Source: Methylobacterium dankookense (GTDB taxonomy: Bacteria > Pseudomonadota > Alphaproteobacteria > Rhizobiales > Beijerinckiaceae). From it: a stretch of 50,662 nt of DNA. A program made the position numbers and the translations under genes. The stretch's first letter is position 1, and each line of letters opens with the position of its first letter. The DNA lies in the NCBI RefSeq assembly GCF_902141855.1, contig NZ_CABFVH010000043.1, positions 1 through 50,662 of the forward strand. The letters are read 5' to 3'. Of this stretch, positions 1-8,028 are shown one piece after another. The notes beneath the pieces were generated by a model. That model was not told where the DNA came from. It ran no database searches and saw only the letters and a list, made by a program, of their open reading frames with translations.

Positions 1-8
1 GCCACCCC

Positions 9-64
9 GCGGGAGAGCCCGCCTGCTACAGCGCTGTGAAGGGCGCGCAGGCGGGCTCTCCCGC
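9..64. repeat. perfect 17-bp inverted repeat (stem-loop)
   Basis: Arms at 9-25 (GCGGGAGAGCCCGCCTG) and 48-64 are exact reverse complements around a 22-nt loop. It lies 11 bp beyond the stop codon of the truncated quinone-reductase remnant, so it may act as a terminator for that strand or be a palindromic repeat whose arrival accompanied the loss of the gene's 3' part. No T-run follows either arm. Confidence 0.7.
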
Positions 65-74
65 TACCAGCGAG

Positions 75-302
75 CTACACCACCATCAGGGACACGACCG
101 CGGCTGTCGCGTCGGTGCGCTTGTCCTGATCGTAGTAGCTGCGCCGCTCGTGCGCGCTGAGGACGGGGTCGAACCCCTCCGCATAGAGGTCGCGCACCTC
201 GACCGCGTGCCCAGCGGATCGAAGACCTTGAAGGGCCGCATCGCGCAGGGCCGCGGCATAGCTCTGTGCGAGGGGATGGCAGTAGATGAGCAGAACGCGC
301 AT
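75..302 (-). pseudogene. NAD(P)H dehydrogenase (quinone)-like flavodoxin-fold protein, 3'-truncated
   Basis: The first residues, MRVLLIYCHPLAQSYAAAL, followed by a DLYAEGFDP segment match the N-terminal flavodoxin-fold part of NQO/MdaB-type quinone reductases, which reduce quinones with NAD(P)H using FAD or FMN. Family members are about 190-200 residues. Here the reading frame stops after about 75 residues, shortly before a strong stem-loop, and no continuation is seen up to the window edge. An ATG at 311 or an upstream start at 341 are alternatives to 302. I judge it a remnant; the missing C-terminal half removes most of the catalytic region. Confidence 0.65.
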
Positions 303-477
303 AGGACGCATGAAACTCCCATGCCGGGCTCGGGTTCTCACCTCTGCGCGACAGCCTGTCCCGGCGGTCGAGCCACGCTCGCCGGCTTACCGTCATCGAC
401 CTGCGGAACCGAGTGCGGGGCGGCAGGCAAGCGCCGCCTCCGATCCGTTGCGGGCCCCTTCCTGGGCGCAGCGATCG

Positions 478-592
478 TGCAGCTGGAGCCGCTCCCGATC
501 GCGTTGCAATCGGGAACGGCTCCAAGCTCTTGTTGTGACGCGCTCTCTTGCGCCGAACCGGTGTCCATTTCGGCTTAAGAGCGCTCTAGGCT
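478..592. repeat. RIME-like palindromic repeat, copy 1
   Basis: A stem (485-499 with 509-523, one mismatch) is followed by a conserved tail containing CTCTTGTTGTGACGCGCTCT and GAACCGGTGTCCA. The same tail is found almost unchanged at about 19998-20102, and in degenerate form at 13741-13846. The general form (hairpin head, then GAACCGG..CCACTTCGG) resembles intergenic palindromic elements common in Rhizobiales genomes. It fills the gap between the quinone-reductase remnant and the FlK-like thioesterase. Confidence 0.75.
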
Positions 593-1011
593 GTCGCTCC
601 ACGCTTCTTGTTCAACCGTGCCAGGAAGCGATCCGCATCGATGATGTAGCGCTCGTGGTGGCCTTCGGAGATCACCTCGGCGTCATCGCGGCAGACGGCC
701 TTGAAGCGCAGCCTGCGGCCCTCGACGGCGACCAATTCCACCTCGGCCGTCACACGCATGCCGACCGGCGTGGCGGCGCTGTGGCTGAGGTCCACATGCA
801 CGCCCACGGTCTTCTGGCCGGGGTCGAGGTAGGGACGCAGCGCCTCGATGCAGGTCCACTCCACGAACCCGACGAGGAACGCGGTGGCAAATACCGGGGG
901 CATGTCGGAGAAGCCGGTGAAGGCTTGCGACACGGCTGGAACCGTCAGCCGCTCATCCACCTGCACGGAGTGGGTGTGCTTCAATCCGGGCTGTAGGTCG
1001 GCGAGGCTCAT
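586..1011 (-). CDS. FlK-like hotdog-fold thioesterase family protein
   Basis: This 141-residue protein has the size and pattern of the fluoroacetyl-CoA thioesterase (FlK) family, single hotdog-fold enzymes that hydrolyse acyl-CoA thioesters in the cytoplasm. The catalytic triad of FlK (Thr42, Glu50, His76) appears conserved in spacing as Thr43 in VFATAFLVG, Glu51 in FVEWTC and His77 in VDLSH. It is the third gene of a minus-strand operon: its ATG lies 6 bp past the methyltransferase stop codon. True FlK is specific for fluoroacetyl-CoA, but most family members have unknown substrates, so the substrate here is not predicted. Confidence 0.85.
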   Translation of the reverse strand: MSLADLQPGLKHTHSVQVDERLTVPAVSQAFTGFSDMPPVFATAFLVGFVEWTCIEALRPYLDPGQKTVGVHVDLSHSAATPVGMRVTAEVELVAVEGRRLRFKAVCRDDAEVISEGHHERYIIDADRFLARLNKKRGATA

Positions 1012-1017
1012 CGTTGC

Positions 1018-1767
1018 TCAGATCCGTCCGATGCGGAGGGAGAGGGGCCAGCGCACGGGCCTGACCGTCTCGGGGTCGCCCCATGCCTCGGTCAACGCGG
1101 CATGGAACGTCTCGACGGGGGCACGCCCCACGGCCTTCTCGGCCGCCCGCACGGCCGACCACGTCTCGGTGTAGCCGATCAGGTCCGCCAGCTTCCACGC
1201 CACCTCGATGTCGAGGGCGGGCGCCTCGAGCGGCGCGAACGGGAAGGGCAGCGAGCGGTAGCCGTCCTCGACATGCCTCCGTTCGGGCGGCCAGTAGGGG
1301 CCGATCACGTCGTGGTAGAACCGCTGGGCCACCGCGTCGGCGGCCGCGTCCTCGACGTGCAGCACGCCGTAGGTGATGAGCGCGAGCACCGCATCGGGAC
1401 GGGCGATGCGGCGCACCTCGGCATAGAACGGATCGAGGTCCAGCCAGTGCGCGGCCTGCGCCACGGTGATCAGGTCGACGCTGGCCTCGGGCAATCCGGA
1501 GCGCTCGGCCGGGGCCGTGTGGTAGGCGACCCGCTCGTGCGGCGTCGCGCTCGCGATCTGCTGCGCGCTGGCATCGGTGGCGACCACCCGCTCGAATCGC
1601 TCCGCCAACAGCGTGGAGAGCTGGCCGGTCCCGCAGCCGACATCGAGGGCGAGCGCCCGGCCGGGCGCGGCCTTCGCCAGGACGTCCACCAGAATGCGCG
1701 GGTAGGTCGGCCGGTGCGCGGCATACCCGGCATTGTTGGTCGAGAAGTGATCCCTGAACGTGGTCAC
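1018..1767 (-). CDS. class I SAM-dependent methyltransferase
   Basis: This 249-residue protein has the Rossmann methyltransferase core. Motif I is ALDVGCGTGQLSTLL near residue 41, the acidic post-I position is ATDAS, and a QAAHWLDLDPF segment is typical of the small UbiE/Methyltransf_11 group. The start is GTG at 1767 with an AGGGG ribosome site 8 nt upstream; the GTG overlaps the stop codon of the MarR gene by 4 nt (GTGA), which implies translational coupling. The substrate is unknown. The neighbours suggest a small stress or detoxification operon controlled by its own MarR regulator. Confidence 0.85.
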   Translation of the reverse strand: MTTFRDHFSTNNAGYAAHRPTYPRILVDVLAKAAPGRALALDVGCGTGQLSTLLAERFERVVATDASAQQIASATPHERVAYHTAPAERSGLPEASVDLITVAQAAHWLDLDPFYAEVRRIARPDAVLALITYGVLHVEDAAADAVAQRFYHDVIGPYWPPERRHVEDGYRSLPFPFAPLEAPALDIEVAWKLADLIGYTETWSAVRAAEKAVGRAPVETFHAALTEAWGDPETVRPVRWPLSLRIGRI

Positions 1768-2234
1768 GCCGTTGCCCCTCGAACCGCCTGCAGCCGCGCG
1801 GCAAAGCCCTGTCGCTCCAGCGCTTCGGCCGTATCCTCCAGCACCCGCAACAGGGGGTGCCCGATCTCCTGCTCCAGGGCCTCGATGGCGGCGAAGGTGC
1901 TCTGCCAGAGCGGGGTGAGCTGCCCCAGCAGCGCCTGACCGGCCGGGGTGAGCCGCAGGGCGCTCTTGCGGCCGTCCGGCAAGCCGTGGCGCTCCACCAA
2001 GCCGTCCGTCACCATCAGGCCAATGGTCTGGCTGACGGCCCCCTGCGTGACGCGGGTGCGTGCCGTGATCTCGGTGACGGTTTCCGCCCCGGCTGCGAGC
2101 GCCCGCAGCACCGGGGTGTAACGGGGGCGATAGGCCGGATGCAGGGACCGGTAGTCTTCCTCCGCGCCCTGTTCGACCAGCTCGCCCACGTAGCGCAGCA
2201 ATTCGCCCAGGCCGGGCCGTTCTCGTCCGCTCAT
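1764..2234 (-). CDS. MarR-family winged-helix transcriptional regulator
   Basis: This protein of about 156 residues carries a MarR-type winged helix: the recognition-helix region is VTEITARTRVTQGAVSQTIG, followed by the wing VERHGLPDGRKSALRLTPAG. MarR proteins are dimeric repressors that release DNA on binding small ligands. ATG 2234 is preferred because a TTG two codons upstream (2240) is the only other choice; neither has a clear ribosome site. A perfect 8-bp inverted repeat at 2246-2263 lies directly upstream and is a natural autorepression operator. It is the first gene of a three-gene operon with the methyltransferase and FlK-like thioesterase. Confidence 0.9.
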   Translation of the reverse strand: MSGRERPGLGELLRYVGELVEQGAEEDYRSLHPAYRPRYTPVLRALAAGAETVTEITARTRVTQGAVSQTIGLMVTDGLVERHGLPDGRKSALRLTPAGQALLGQLTPLWQSTFAAIEALEQEIGHPLLRVLEDTAEALERQGFAARLQAVRGATA

Positions 2235-2245
2235 GTCCAAGCTAT

Positions 2246-2263
2246 TACATTAGCACTAATGTA
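2246..2263. promoter_or_regulatory. candidate MarR operator
   Basis: TACATTAGCACTAATGTA has two perfect 8-bp arms separated by CA. The size, AT-rich half-sites and position (12 bp upstream of the marR ATG) fit a MarR-family operator that would control the marR-methyltransferase-thioesterase operon. It is also the most AT-rich stretch nearby. The assignment is by position and symmetry only. Confidence 0.65.
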
Positions 2264-2478
2264 GTGTCGAGCGATCCCGTCCGGATGGAACGTGCCGGCC
2301 TAGCGGTTCGGAGACCGTGCCGTTCACCGCGTTCGCCCCGGACGCCCCGCGGCCGATGCTGCGGACAACACGCAGCCTCCTGCAAGCGCCTGCGGGTCGG
2401 AGGTTTTTCGGTACCAAGCTGCGCGGTAATCTGCGATTCGCATGACCATCGGCGCGGCCGGTGCAGCTTGGAGGAGGC

Positions 2479-3543
2479 ATGAGCGTGCGATCCGGCAAAC
2501 GGCTCTCCGAACGGTGGTTCAACCTCGTTCTCTGGCTCGTCGCACTCGCCTTCGCGGGCTTCCTGATCGGCCTCGGCTCGCTCGTCGTCGGCGACCTGCC
2601 CCAGGTCGAGCATCGCTTCACCCTGGAGCAGTTCCTCGCCAGCGATCAGGCCAAGGCATCGGCGGATGCGCTCAAGCAGATCCGCCGCGAGCAGGACGAC
2701 AACCGGCGGCAGGCCGAGCAGGCGCAACTCGCCCTGGACGCGGCCCGCTCAGCCTCCGAGGCGGCCCGCGAGACCTTCGCGAACTGGCTGAAGACACGCG
2801 ACGCCACGCAGCGGGTCGATCAGGATCCGGGCCTGATCGCACGAACCGAACGGCTCGACGCGCTGAAGGCGGCCGAGCGCAATGTCGAGGAGCGACTGGA
2901 GGAGCTGAACCGGACGGGCCTCGAACTGTCCGAACGGCAATCGACGCAGATCGGCATCGACACCGACCTGCGGGCCGCGGCTCGGGAGAAGCTCGACGCG
3001 GCCGAGCGCGGGCAGGAACTGCGGGTCTTCGCGTATCGCCTGGCCTTGACCCTGCCGCTGCTGGCGCTCGCGGGATGGCTGCTGCTGAAGCGCCGCCACA
3101 CGCGCAACTGGCCTTTCGTCTGGGGCTTCGCCTTCGCGGCGGCCTTCGCCTTCTTCGTGGAGCTCGTGCCCTACCTGCCGAGCTATGGCGGCTATGTGCA
3201 GTACGGCGTCGGCGTCGTCGCGACGCTGGTCGCGGGACGGGCGGTCATCAACGCGCTCCATGCCTACAACGAGCGGCAGAAGGCGGCCGAGCTCCGGCCG
3301 GACGAGGAGCGCCGGACCGAGATCGCCACGGATCAGGCGCTGCAACGGCTGGCCAAGAAGGTCTGCCCCGGCTGCGAGCGGCCTATCGACCTCGCCAACC
3401 CGGACGCGAACTTCTGCCCCCATTGCGGGATCGGGCTGTTCGAGCGGTGCCCGGCCTGCGCGCATCGCAAGAGCACCTTCGAGCGGTTCTGCTACGCGTG
3501 CGGCCAGACGTCCGTGGCGGCGTCGCCGACGGGGTCGGCATAA
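2479..3543 (+). CDS. membrane protein with coiled coil and C-terminal zinc ribbons
   Basis: The protein has about 354 residues. An N-terminal membrane segment (about residues 15-38) precedes a charged Glu/Arg/Ala-rich coiled-coil region (about 45-180), then three hydrophobic segments (YRLALTLPLLALAGWLLL, FVWGFAFAAAFAFFVEL and YGVGVVATLVAGRAVI). A cytosolic tail has two paired-cysteine modules, CPGC..CPHCG and CPAC..CYACG, typical of zinc ribbons. ATG 2479 follows a GGAGGAGG ribosome site; GTG 2461 and GTG 2485 are possible alternatives. I recognise no characterised family. It is transcribed divergently from marR, so the operator at 2246-2263 could in principle affect it, but the 215-bp distance makes this uncertain. 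Confidence 0.8.
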   Translation: MSVRSGKRLSERWFNLVLWLVALAFAGFLIGLGSLVVGDLPQVEHRFTLEQFLASDQAKASADALKQIRREQDDNRRQAEQAQLALDAARSASEAARETFANWLKTRDATQRVDQDPGLIARTERLDALKAAERNVEERLEELNRTGLELSERQSTQIGIDTDLRAAAREKLDAAERGQELRVFAYRLALTLPLLALAGWLLLKRRHTRNWPFVWGFAFAAAFAFFVELVPYLPSYGGYVQYGVGVVATLVAGRAVINALHAYNERQKAAELRPDEERRTEIATDQALQRLAKKVCPGCERPIDLANPDANFCPHCGIGLFERCPACAHRKSTFERFCYACGQTSVAASPTGSA

Positions 3544-3745
3544 GGTTTTCGCGCCCGGGCGCGGCGGTTCCGGGCCGCGATGCAAGGCGCGGCGAAGCGG
3601 TGACTGCGCTTGTCCACGGTCGCAGCCTCGGCGGCGGATGGTCATCAAGCCCTGAACCGCGAGCCCGACCTCACGGGACGCGGATGCGGCGTCGGGTGCT
3701 TCCCCTTCGCGGCAAAGCGCGAAACCCGTAAGCGACCGGTCGCGC

Positions 3746-5332
3746 CTATTCCGGCAAGCCCGCCAGCATCAGGGCCTCGGCATAGGTTCTCGCCATCTCG
3801 TCGAGCGGAAACGGGATGCGGGCGAAGAAGCCCGAGATCGTCAGGTGCGGCTCGATCGCGAGAAGCGCCGCCACCGCGTCCCGCGCGCGATCCGGTCGGC
3901 CGAGCTTGATGTCGGCGACCGCGAGCACCCGCAGCGCCACGGTGAAGCGGCGGTTCTGGGCGAGCGCCTGCTCGGCCCAGGCGATCGCCTCGGCGTAGTT
4001 CTCGTCGATCAGGGCGGCCAGCGCCATCACGCCGGCCATCAGCCAGCCGCGCGGATCCCGCGGGTTGAGCTGCTGGGCGCGCGCCACCATGGCGCGGCCC
4101 TCGATCCCGTTTCCGCACATCGTCTCGATCCAGCCCGCCAGCGTCAACGCCATGGCGGAGTTGGAATTGAGGAGCAGCGAGCGCCGGAACAGGTCCCGGG
4201 CCCGTTCGCGCCCGCTCCCGGCCATGTTCCACACCGCGAAGGCCGCCATCCACAGCACCTGGGCATCGTTGGGCGCGAGCTCGACGGCCCGCCAGGCTCG
4301 GTCGACCGCCTCGGCGCGGTCGGCATCGTCCTGCTGCGCCCAGCCCTGGAAATGGCATTGCGCCCGGCAATAGGCTGCGGCCGCCATGGCGGGCGCGTAG
4401 GCGGGTTCGAGCGCGAGCGCCCGGTCGAGGCAGACGAGCGCGGCCGACATGCCGGCGGCCGTGAACTCCGACATCAGGGCGTTCGCGCGCAGCAGGTGAT
4501 CGTAGGCGTCGAGCCCGGACGGCTCGCGCCCGAGCCGGCCGATCTCGGCGCTCTGAAGGGTGGGCTCGATCGCGGCCGCGACGCTGTCGGCGACGCGCTC
4601 CTGCAGCGCGAAGACGTCCTGCCGATCGCCGTCGAAACGGTCGGACCAGAGATGGGCTCCCGACGCGGTATCGACGAGCTGGCCGGTGATCCGAAGCCGG
4701 TCGCGACCGCGGCGCACGCTTCCCGTGAGGACGTAGCCGACGCCCAGTTCCCCGCCGACCTGACGCAGGTCGACCGCCCTGGCCCTGTAGGTGAAGGACG
4801 AGTTGCGGGCGATGACGAACAGGCCGCTCATCCGCGACAGCGCCGTGATGATCTCCTCGGTGATCCCGTCCGCGAAATAGTCCTGCTCAGGGTCCCCGCT
4901 CAGGTTCGCGAAGGGCAGGACGGCGACGGCCGGCAGCTTCGGCCCGGCCCGCCAGGCCGGGCCGGAATCCGTGCCCGATGCCGGGCGCCCGGCATCGGGC
5001 ACGGATTCCGGCGTGGGCTCCGGGCGTTCGCGGACATCGCCGACGAAGCGCACGCCCTTGCGCGGCAGGGTGCGGATGAGGCGCTGCTCGGCGCCGGTAT
5101 CGCCGATCGCGACCCGCGCCGCGTTGAGCCGGCTGCTGATCGTCGCCTCCGAGACGATGCGGCCGTGCCAGACCGCCGCCAGCAGGTCGTCCCGGCTGAC
5201 CACCCGGTCGCGCGCCGCGATCAGGTGCGCCAGCACGTCGAAGACCTGCGGCTCGAGCGCGACGAGGCGGCCGCTCCCGCTCAGCTCGCGCCGGGCGGTG
5301 TCGAGGGTGAAAGGCCCGAACTGGTAGATCAC
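3746..5332 (-). CDS. CadC-type winged-helix regulator with TolB-like and TPR domains
   Basis: The protein has about 528 residues. An OmpR/PhoB-type winged helix spans residues 1-95 (FGPFTLDTARREL at the start, TLPRKGVRFVG at the wing). A Pro/Ser/Gly linker follows, then the TolB-like segment PAVAVLPFANLSGDPEQDYF common in adenylate-cyclase-like regulators, then tetratricopeptide repeats to the C-terminus. No membrane segment is visible, unlike CadC itself. The GTG start at 5332 is chosen because the winged-helix domain begins there and GAAGG lies 7 nt upstream; an in-frame extension to 5428 looks non-coding. It diverges from the hydrolase-thioredoxin-P460 operon and is its likely regulator. 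Residues about 107-124 are encoded by a perfect 52-bp palindrome. Confidence 0.88.
   Translation of the reverse strand: MIYQFGPFTLDTARRELSGSGRLVALEPQVFDVLAHLIAARDRVVSRDDLLAAVWHGRIVSEATISSRLNAARVAIGDTGAEQRLIRTLPRKGVRFVGDVRERPEPTPESVPDAGRPASGTDSGPAWRAGPKLPAVAVLPFANLSGDPEQDYFADGITEEIITALSRMSGLFVIARNSSFTYRARAVDLRQVGGELGVGYVLTGSVRRGRDRLRITGQLVDTASGAHLWSDRFDGDRQDVFALQERVADSVAAAIEPTLQSAEIGRLGREPSGLDAYDHLLRANALMSEFTAAGMSAALVCLDRALALEPAYAPAMAAAAYCRAQCHFQGWAQQDDADRAEAVDRAWRAVELAPNDAQVLWMAAFAVWNMAGSGRERARDLFRRSLLLNSNSAMALTLAGWIETMCGNGIEGRAMVARAQQLNPRDPRGWLMAGVMALAALIDENYAEAIAWAEQALAQNRRFTVALRVLAVADIKLGRPDRARDAVAALLAIEPHLTISGFFARIPFPLDEMARTYAEALMLAGLPE
4961..5012. repeat. perfect 52-bp palindrome inside a coding sequence
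   Basis: Positions 4961-4986 are the exact reverse complement of 4987-5012, centred on GGCGCC, with no mismatch and no loop. The element lies in the linker between the winged helix and TolB-like domains of the minus-strand regulator and is read through in frame (the encoded peptide includes VPDAGRPASGTDSG). Such perfect symmetry is not expected from coding constraint. It may be an inserted palindromic element that became coding, comparable in principle to Rickettsia palindromic elements, or a DNA or RNA structure with a role. Confidence 0.9.
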
Positions 5333-5484
5333 GCGGCCGCCTTCGCACGGAAATCCGGCCCAGCAGCGCCGTACCGCAGCGAAAATCAAGACGCTCTCAA
5401 GGACAAGTCCAGGCTGTCTCAAAGCCACCGGCCGCGATCCGGGGCAGAGTGGATCGATCGGGACCGCTGCCGAAGGATGCGCCC

Positions 5485-6510
5485 ATGCCGACCGAGACCA
5501 TCGACCAGAATCGCCGCCGTCTGCTCGGCTTCGCGGCCGTCACCCTGGCCGCCGCCGAGATCGGCCTCTTCCGCCCCGCACAGGCCCAGACCGCACCCGC
5601 AGGCACGGGGGCGGGGTTCGGTCCGCTGAAGCAGGTCGATGCCGGCCTGCTCAGCGTCGGCTATCTCGAGGCCGGATCCCCGACCGGCCCCGTCGCGATC
5701 CTGCTGCACGGCTGGCCCTACGACATCCACAGCTTCGTGGATGTCGTGCCGATCCTCACGGCTGCGGGCTACCGGGTGATCGTGCCCTATCTGCGCGGCT
5801 ACGGCACGACGCGCTTTCTGGCCGAGGGGACTGTCCGGAACGGCCAGCAGGCCGCCCTCGCGGTCGACGTGATCGCGTTGATGGATGCGCTCGGGATCGG
5901 TCAAGCCGTCCTGGCCGGGTTCGACTGGGGCGCGCGCACCGCCTGCATCGTCGCGGCGCTCTGGCCGGAGCGGTGCAAGGCCCTGGTCTCGGTCAGCGGC
6001 TACCTGATCGGCAACCAGGATGCCGGCAAGATGCCGCTGCCGCCCCGGGCCGAGCTGTCCTGGTGGTACCAGTTCTACTTCGCGACGAGCCGCGGCCGGG
6101 CCGGCTACGAGGCCAACCGGACGGACTTCGCCCGGCTCATCTGGCAGACCGCCTCGCCGCGCTGGTCTTTCGACGACGCCACCTTCGCGCGCAGCGCCGC
6201 GGCCTTCGCCAATCCGGACCACGTGAGCATCGTGATCCACAATTACCGCTGGCGGCTCGGCCTCGCCGAGGGCGAGCCGCGCTACGACCCCCTCGAGAAG
6301 CGGCTCGCGGAGGCGCCGGCGATCCGCGTTCCGACGATCACCCTGGAGGGCGACGCGAACGGCGCCCCGCACCCCGAGCCCGCGGCCTACGCCAAGTTCT
6401 TCACCGGCCGCTACGCGCATCGCCTGATCACGGGCGGCATCGGCCACAACCTGCCGCAGGAGGCGCCGCGCGATTTCGCCCAGGCGGTCATCGATGCCGG
6501 CTCGCTCTGA
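5485..6510 (+). CDS. Tat-exported alpha/beta hydrolase with Asp nucleophile
   Basis: The protein has 341 residues. An N-terminal twin-arginine signal (NRRRLLGFAAVTLAAAEIG, then a PAQAQ cleavage-like site) predicts export as a folded protein. The alpha/beta-hydrolase core has the oxyanion HGWP (His75), a nucleophile elbow GFDWGA with Asp147, and the catalytic-base region GGIGHNLP near the C-terminus. An Asp rather than Ser nucleophile is the signature of epoxide hydrolases and haloalkane or haloacid-type dehalogenases, so the former is a reasonable guess. ATG 5485 has AAGGA upstream; the longer frame from 5449 lacks this. It is the first gene of an operon with a thioredoxin-like protein (30 bp gap) and a cytochrome P460. 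Confidence 0.87.
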   Translation: MPTETIDQNRRRLLGFAAVTLAAAEIGLFRPAQAQTAPAGTGAGFGPLKQVDAGLLSVGYLEAGSPTGPVAILLHGWPYDIHSFVDVVPILTAAGYRVIVPYLRGYGTTRFLAEGTVRNGQQAALAVDVIALMDALGIGQAVLAGFDWGARTACIVAALWPERCKALVSVSGYLIGNQDAGKMPLPPRAELSWWYQFYFATSRGRAGYEANRTDFARLIWQTASPRWSFDDATFARSAAAFANPDHVSIVIHNYRWRLGLAEGEPRYDPLEKRLAEAPAIRVPTITLEGDANGAPHPEPAAYAKFFTGRYAHRLITGGIGHNLPQEAPRDFAQAVIDAGSL

Positions 6511-6540
6511 CCGCACGGGCCGCACTTCGGAGAGACCCTC

Positions 6541-7509
6541 ATGCCATCACGCCGCACGCTGCTCCTGCAGATGCTGGGCATCGGCCTGATCGGCGCCGGC
6601 GCATGGCCGGCGCTCACGGCCGCCGGGCCCCGCGCACCGGACTTCACCGGCATCGACGGCTGGCTCAACACGCCCGCGCCGCTGACCCTCACCGCGCTGC
6701 GCGGACAGGTGGTGCTGGTCGATTTCTGGACCTATTCCTGCATCAATTGCCGCCGGACGGTCCCCATCCTCAACCAATGGCAGGAGATCTACGGGCCGGA
6801 CGGGCTGCGGATCGTCGGCATCCACACGCCCGAGTTCGGCTTCGAGCAGGCCCGGACGAACGTCGCGGAGGCCGTGCGCCGGCTCGGCATCCGCTTCCCC
6901 GTCGGACAGGACAACGCCGCGCGGACCTGGCGGGCCTGGGGCAACGAGGCCTGGCCCGCCTTCTATCTCCTCGATCGCGATGGCCGCATCGTGCTGACGC
7001 GCTATGGCGAGGGCCATGCCCGCGACCTCGAGGCCGGCATCCGGGCGCTGCTCGGGCTGGCGCCCGCGGATGCGGTGGCGCGTGACGATCCGGGCCTGTC
7101 GCGGGTCGCGACCCCGGAGATCTATTTCGGCGCTCTGCGTGCGACGCCCCAGGACGGATCGCAGGGGCCCAGTCGAGGCGAGGCGACCTACACCTTTCCG
7201 GCGACCGGCCCCGGAGCCGATCAGTACCAGCTCGACGGGACCTGGGATCGGCGTGGCGAGGGCCTGGAACTCCGCTCGCCGCGCGGCGGCCTGCGCCTGC
7301 GCTTCCAGGCCGCCAAGCTTCATCTCGTGGCCGCCGCCCCGCAGCCTGTGACGCTGCGCGTCAGGGTGGATGGCGGCCCGGCGCGCGCGATCGAGGTCGG
7401 ATCGCCGACGCTCTACACCCTCGTCGACGGCGAGACCTACGGCGAGCACCTGCTCGCATTCGAGACCGAGGGGCCCGGCCTGACCCTGTTCAGCGCCACG
7501 TTCGGATAG
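6541..7509 (+). CDS. DipZ/TlpA-like periplasmic thioredoxin-fold protein
   Basis: The protein has 322 residues. The N-terminus SRRTLLLQMLGIGLIG resembles a Tat signal. The thioredoxin domain has the redox motif CINC (Cys67-Cys70) in DFWTYSCINCRRTVP, followed by IVGIHTPEFGFE and GNEAWPAFYLLD, closely resembling the soluble C-terminal part of DipZ. The last 130 residues or so (from TPEIYFGALRA) match the beta-rich C-terminal domain that follows thioredoxin in DipZ. The membrane CcdA-like part of DipZ is absent. It probably handles disulfides or peroxide-type chemistry outside the cytoplasm; the electron donor is unknown. It lies between the hydrolase and cytochrome P460 genes with short spacers. 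Confidence 0.88.
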   Translation: MPSRRTLLLQMLGIGLIGAGAWPALTAAGPRAPDFTGIDGWLNTPAPLTLTALRGQVVLVDFWTYSCINCRRTVPILNQWQEIYGPDGLRIVGIHTPEFGFEQARTNVAEAVRRLGIRFPVGQDNAARTWRAWGNEAWPAFYLLDRDGRIVLTRYGEGHARDLEAGIRALLGLAPADAVARDDPGLSRVATPEIYFGALRATPQDGSQGPSRGEATYTFPATGPGADQYQLDGTWDRRGEGLELRSPRGGLRLRFQAAKLHLVAAAPQPVTLRVRVDGGPARAIEVGSPTLYTLVDGETYGEHLLAFETEGPGLTLFSATFG

Positions 7510-7518
7510 GAGACCGCA

Positions 7519-8028
7519 ATGCGGTGGATCGTCATCCTGGCGGCTGGCACGCCGCTCGCCATCCTCGCCGGGAGCCTCGCCTGGGCGGCCCGCGGACCGG
7601 CGCCGGAGGCTGCCGCCTCGCCGATCTACGGCGTGTTGGTCCCGGACGGCTATCGCTCCTGGCAGCTCGTGGGTGTCGCGCAGGAGACCGGCGCGCTCGA
7701 CGAGCTTCGCGCCGTCGTGGCGAACGGGACGGCGATCGCGGCCTATAAGGCCGGCACGCTCCCGTTTCCGGACGGCACGGTGTTGGTGAAGCTCGCCTGG
7801 AAGCGCGAGCCGTCGAAGGAATTCGCGCCCGCCTTCGTGTCCGGGCAACCGACGACGGTCCAGGTGATGGTCAAGGATTCCCGGCGCTACGCCGCGACGG
7901 GCGGCTGGGGCTTCGGCCGCTTCATCGACGGCAAGCCCGCGGACGAAGCGCAGCACCAGACCTGCTTCGCCTGCCACGAAGCCAATGTCCGCGACCACGA
8001 TTTCGTGTTCACCCGATATGGGAAGTGA
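7519..8028 (+). CDS. cytochrome P460 family protein
   Basis: The protein has 169 residues with an N-terminal signal or anchor (WIVILAAGTPLAILAGSLAWA). A single c-type haem motif CFACH (Cys149, Cys152, His153) sits near the C-terminus, as in cytochrome P460. The SPIYGVLVPDGYRSWQLVGVAQ and LPFPDGTVLVKLAWKRE segments also match that family. Characterised P460 proteins oxidise hydroxylamine or detoxify nitrogen oxides in the periplasm, with a lysine crosslinked to the haem; Lys77 in AAYKAG is a possible equivalent but I cannot confirm it. The gene begins 9 bp after the thioredoxin-like gene, so the two are cotranscribed. Confidence 0.88.
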   Translation: MRWIVILAAGTPLAILAGSLAWAARGPAPEAAASPIYGVLVPDGYRSWQLVGVAQETGALDELRAVVANGTAIAAYKAGTLPFPDGTVLVKLAWKREPSKEFAPAFVSGQPTTVQVMVKDSRRYAATGGWGFGRFIDGKPADEAQHQTCFACHEANVRDHDFVFTRYGK

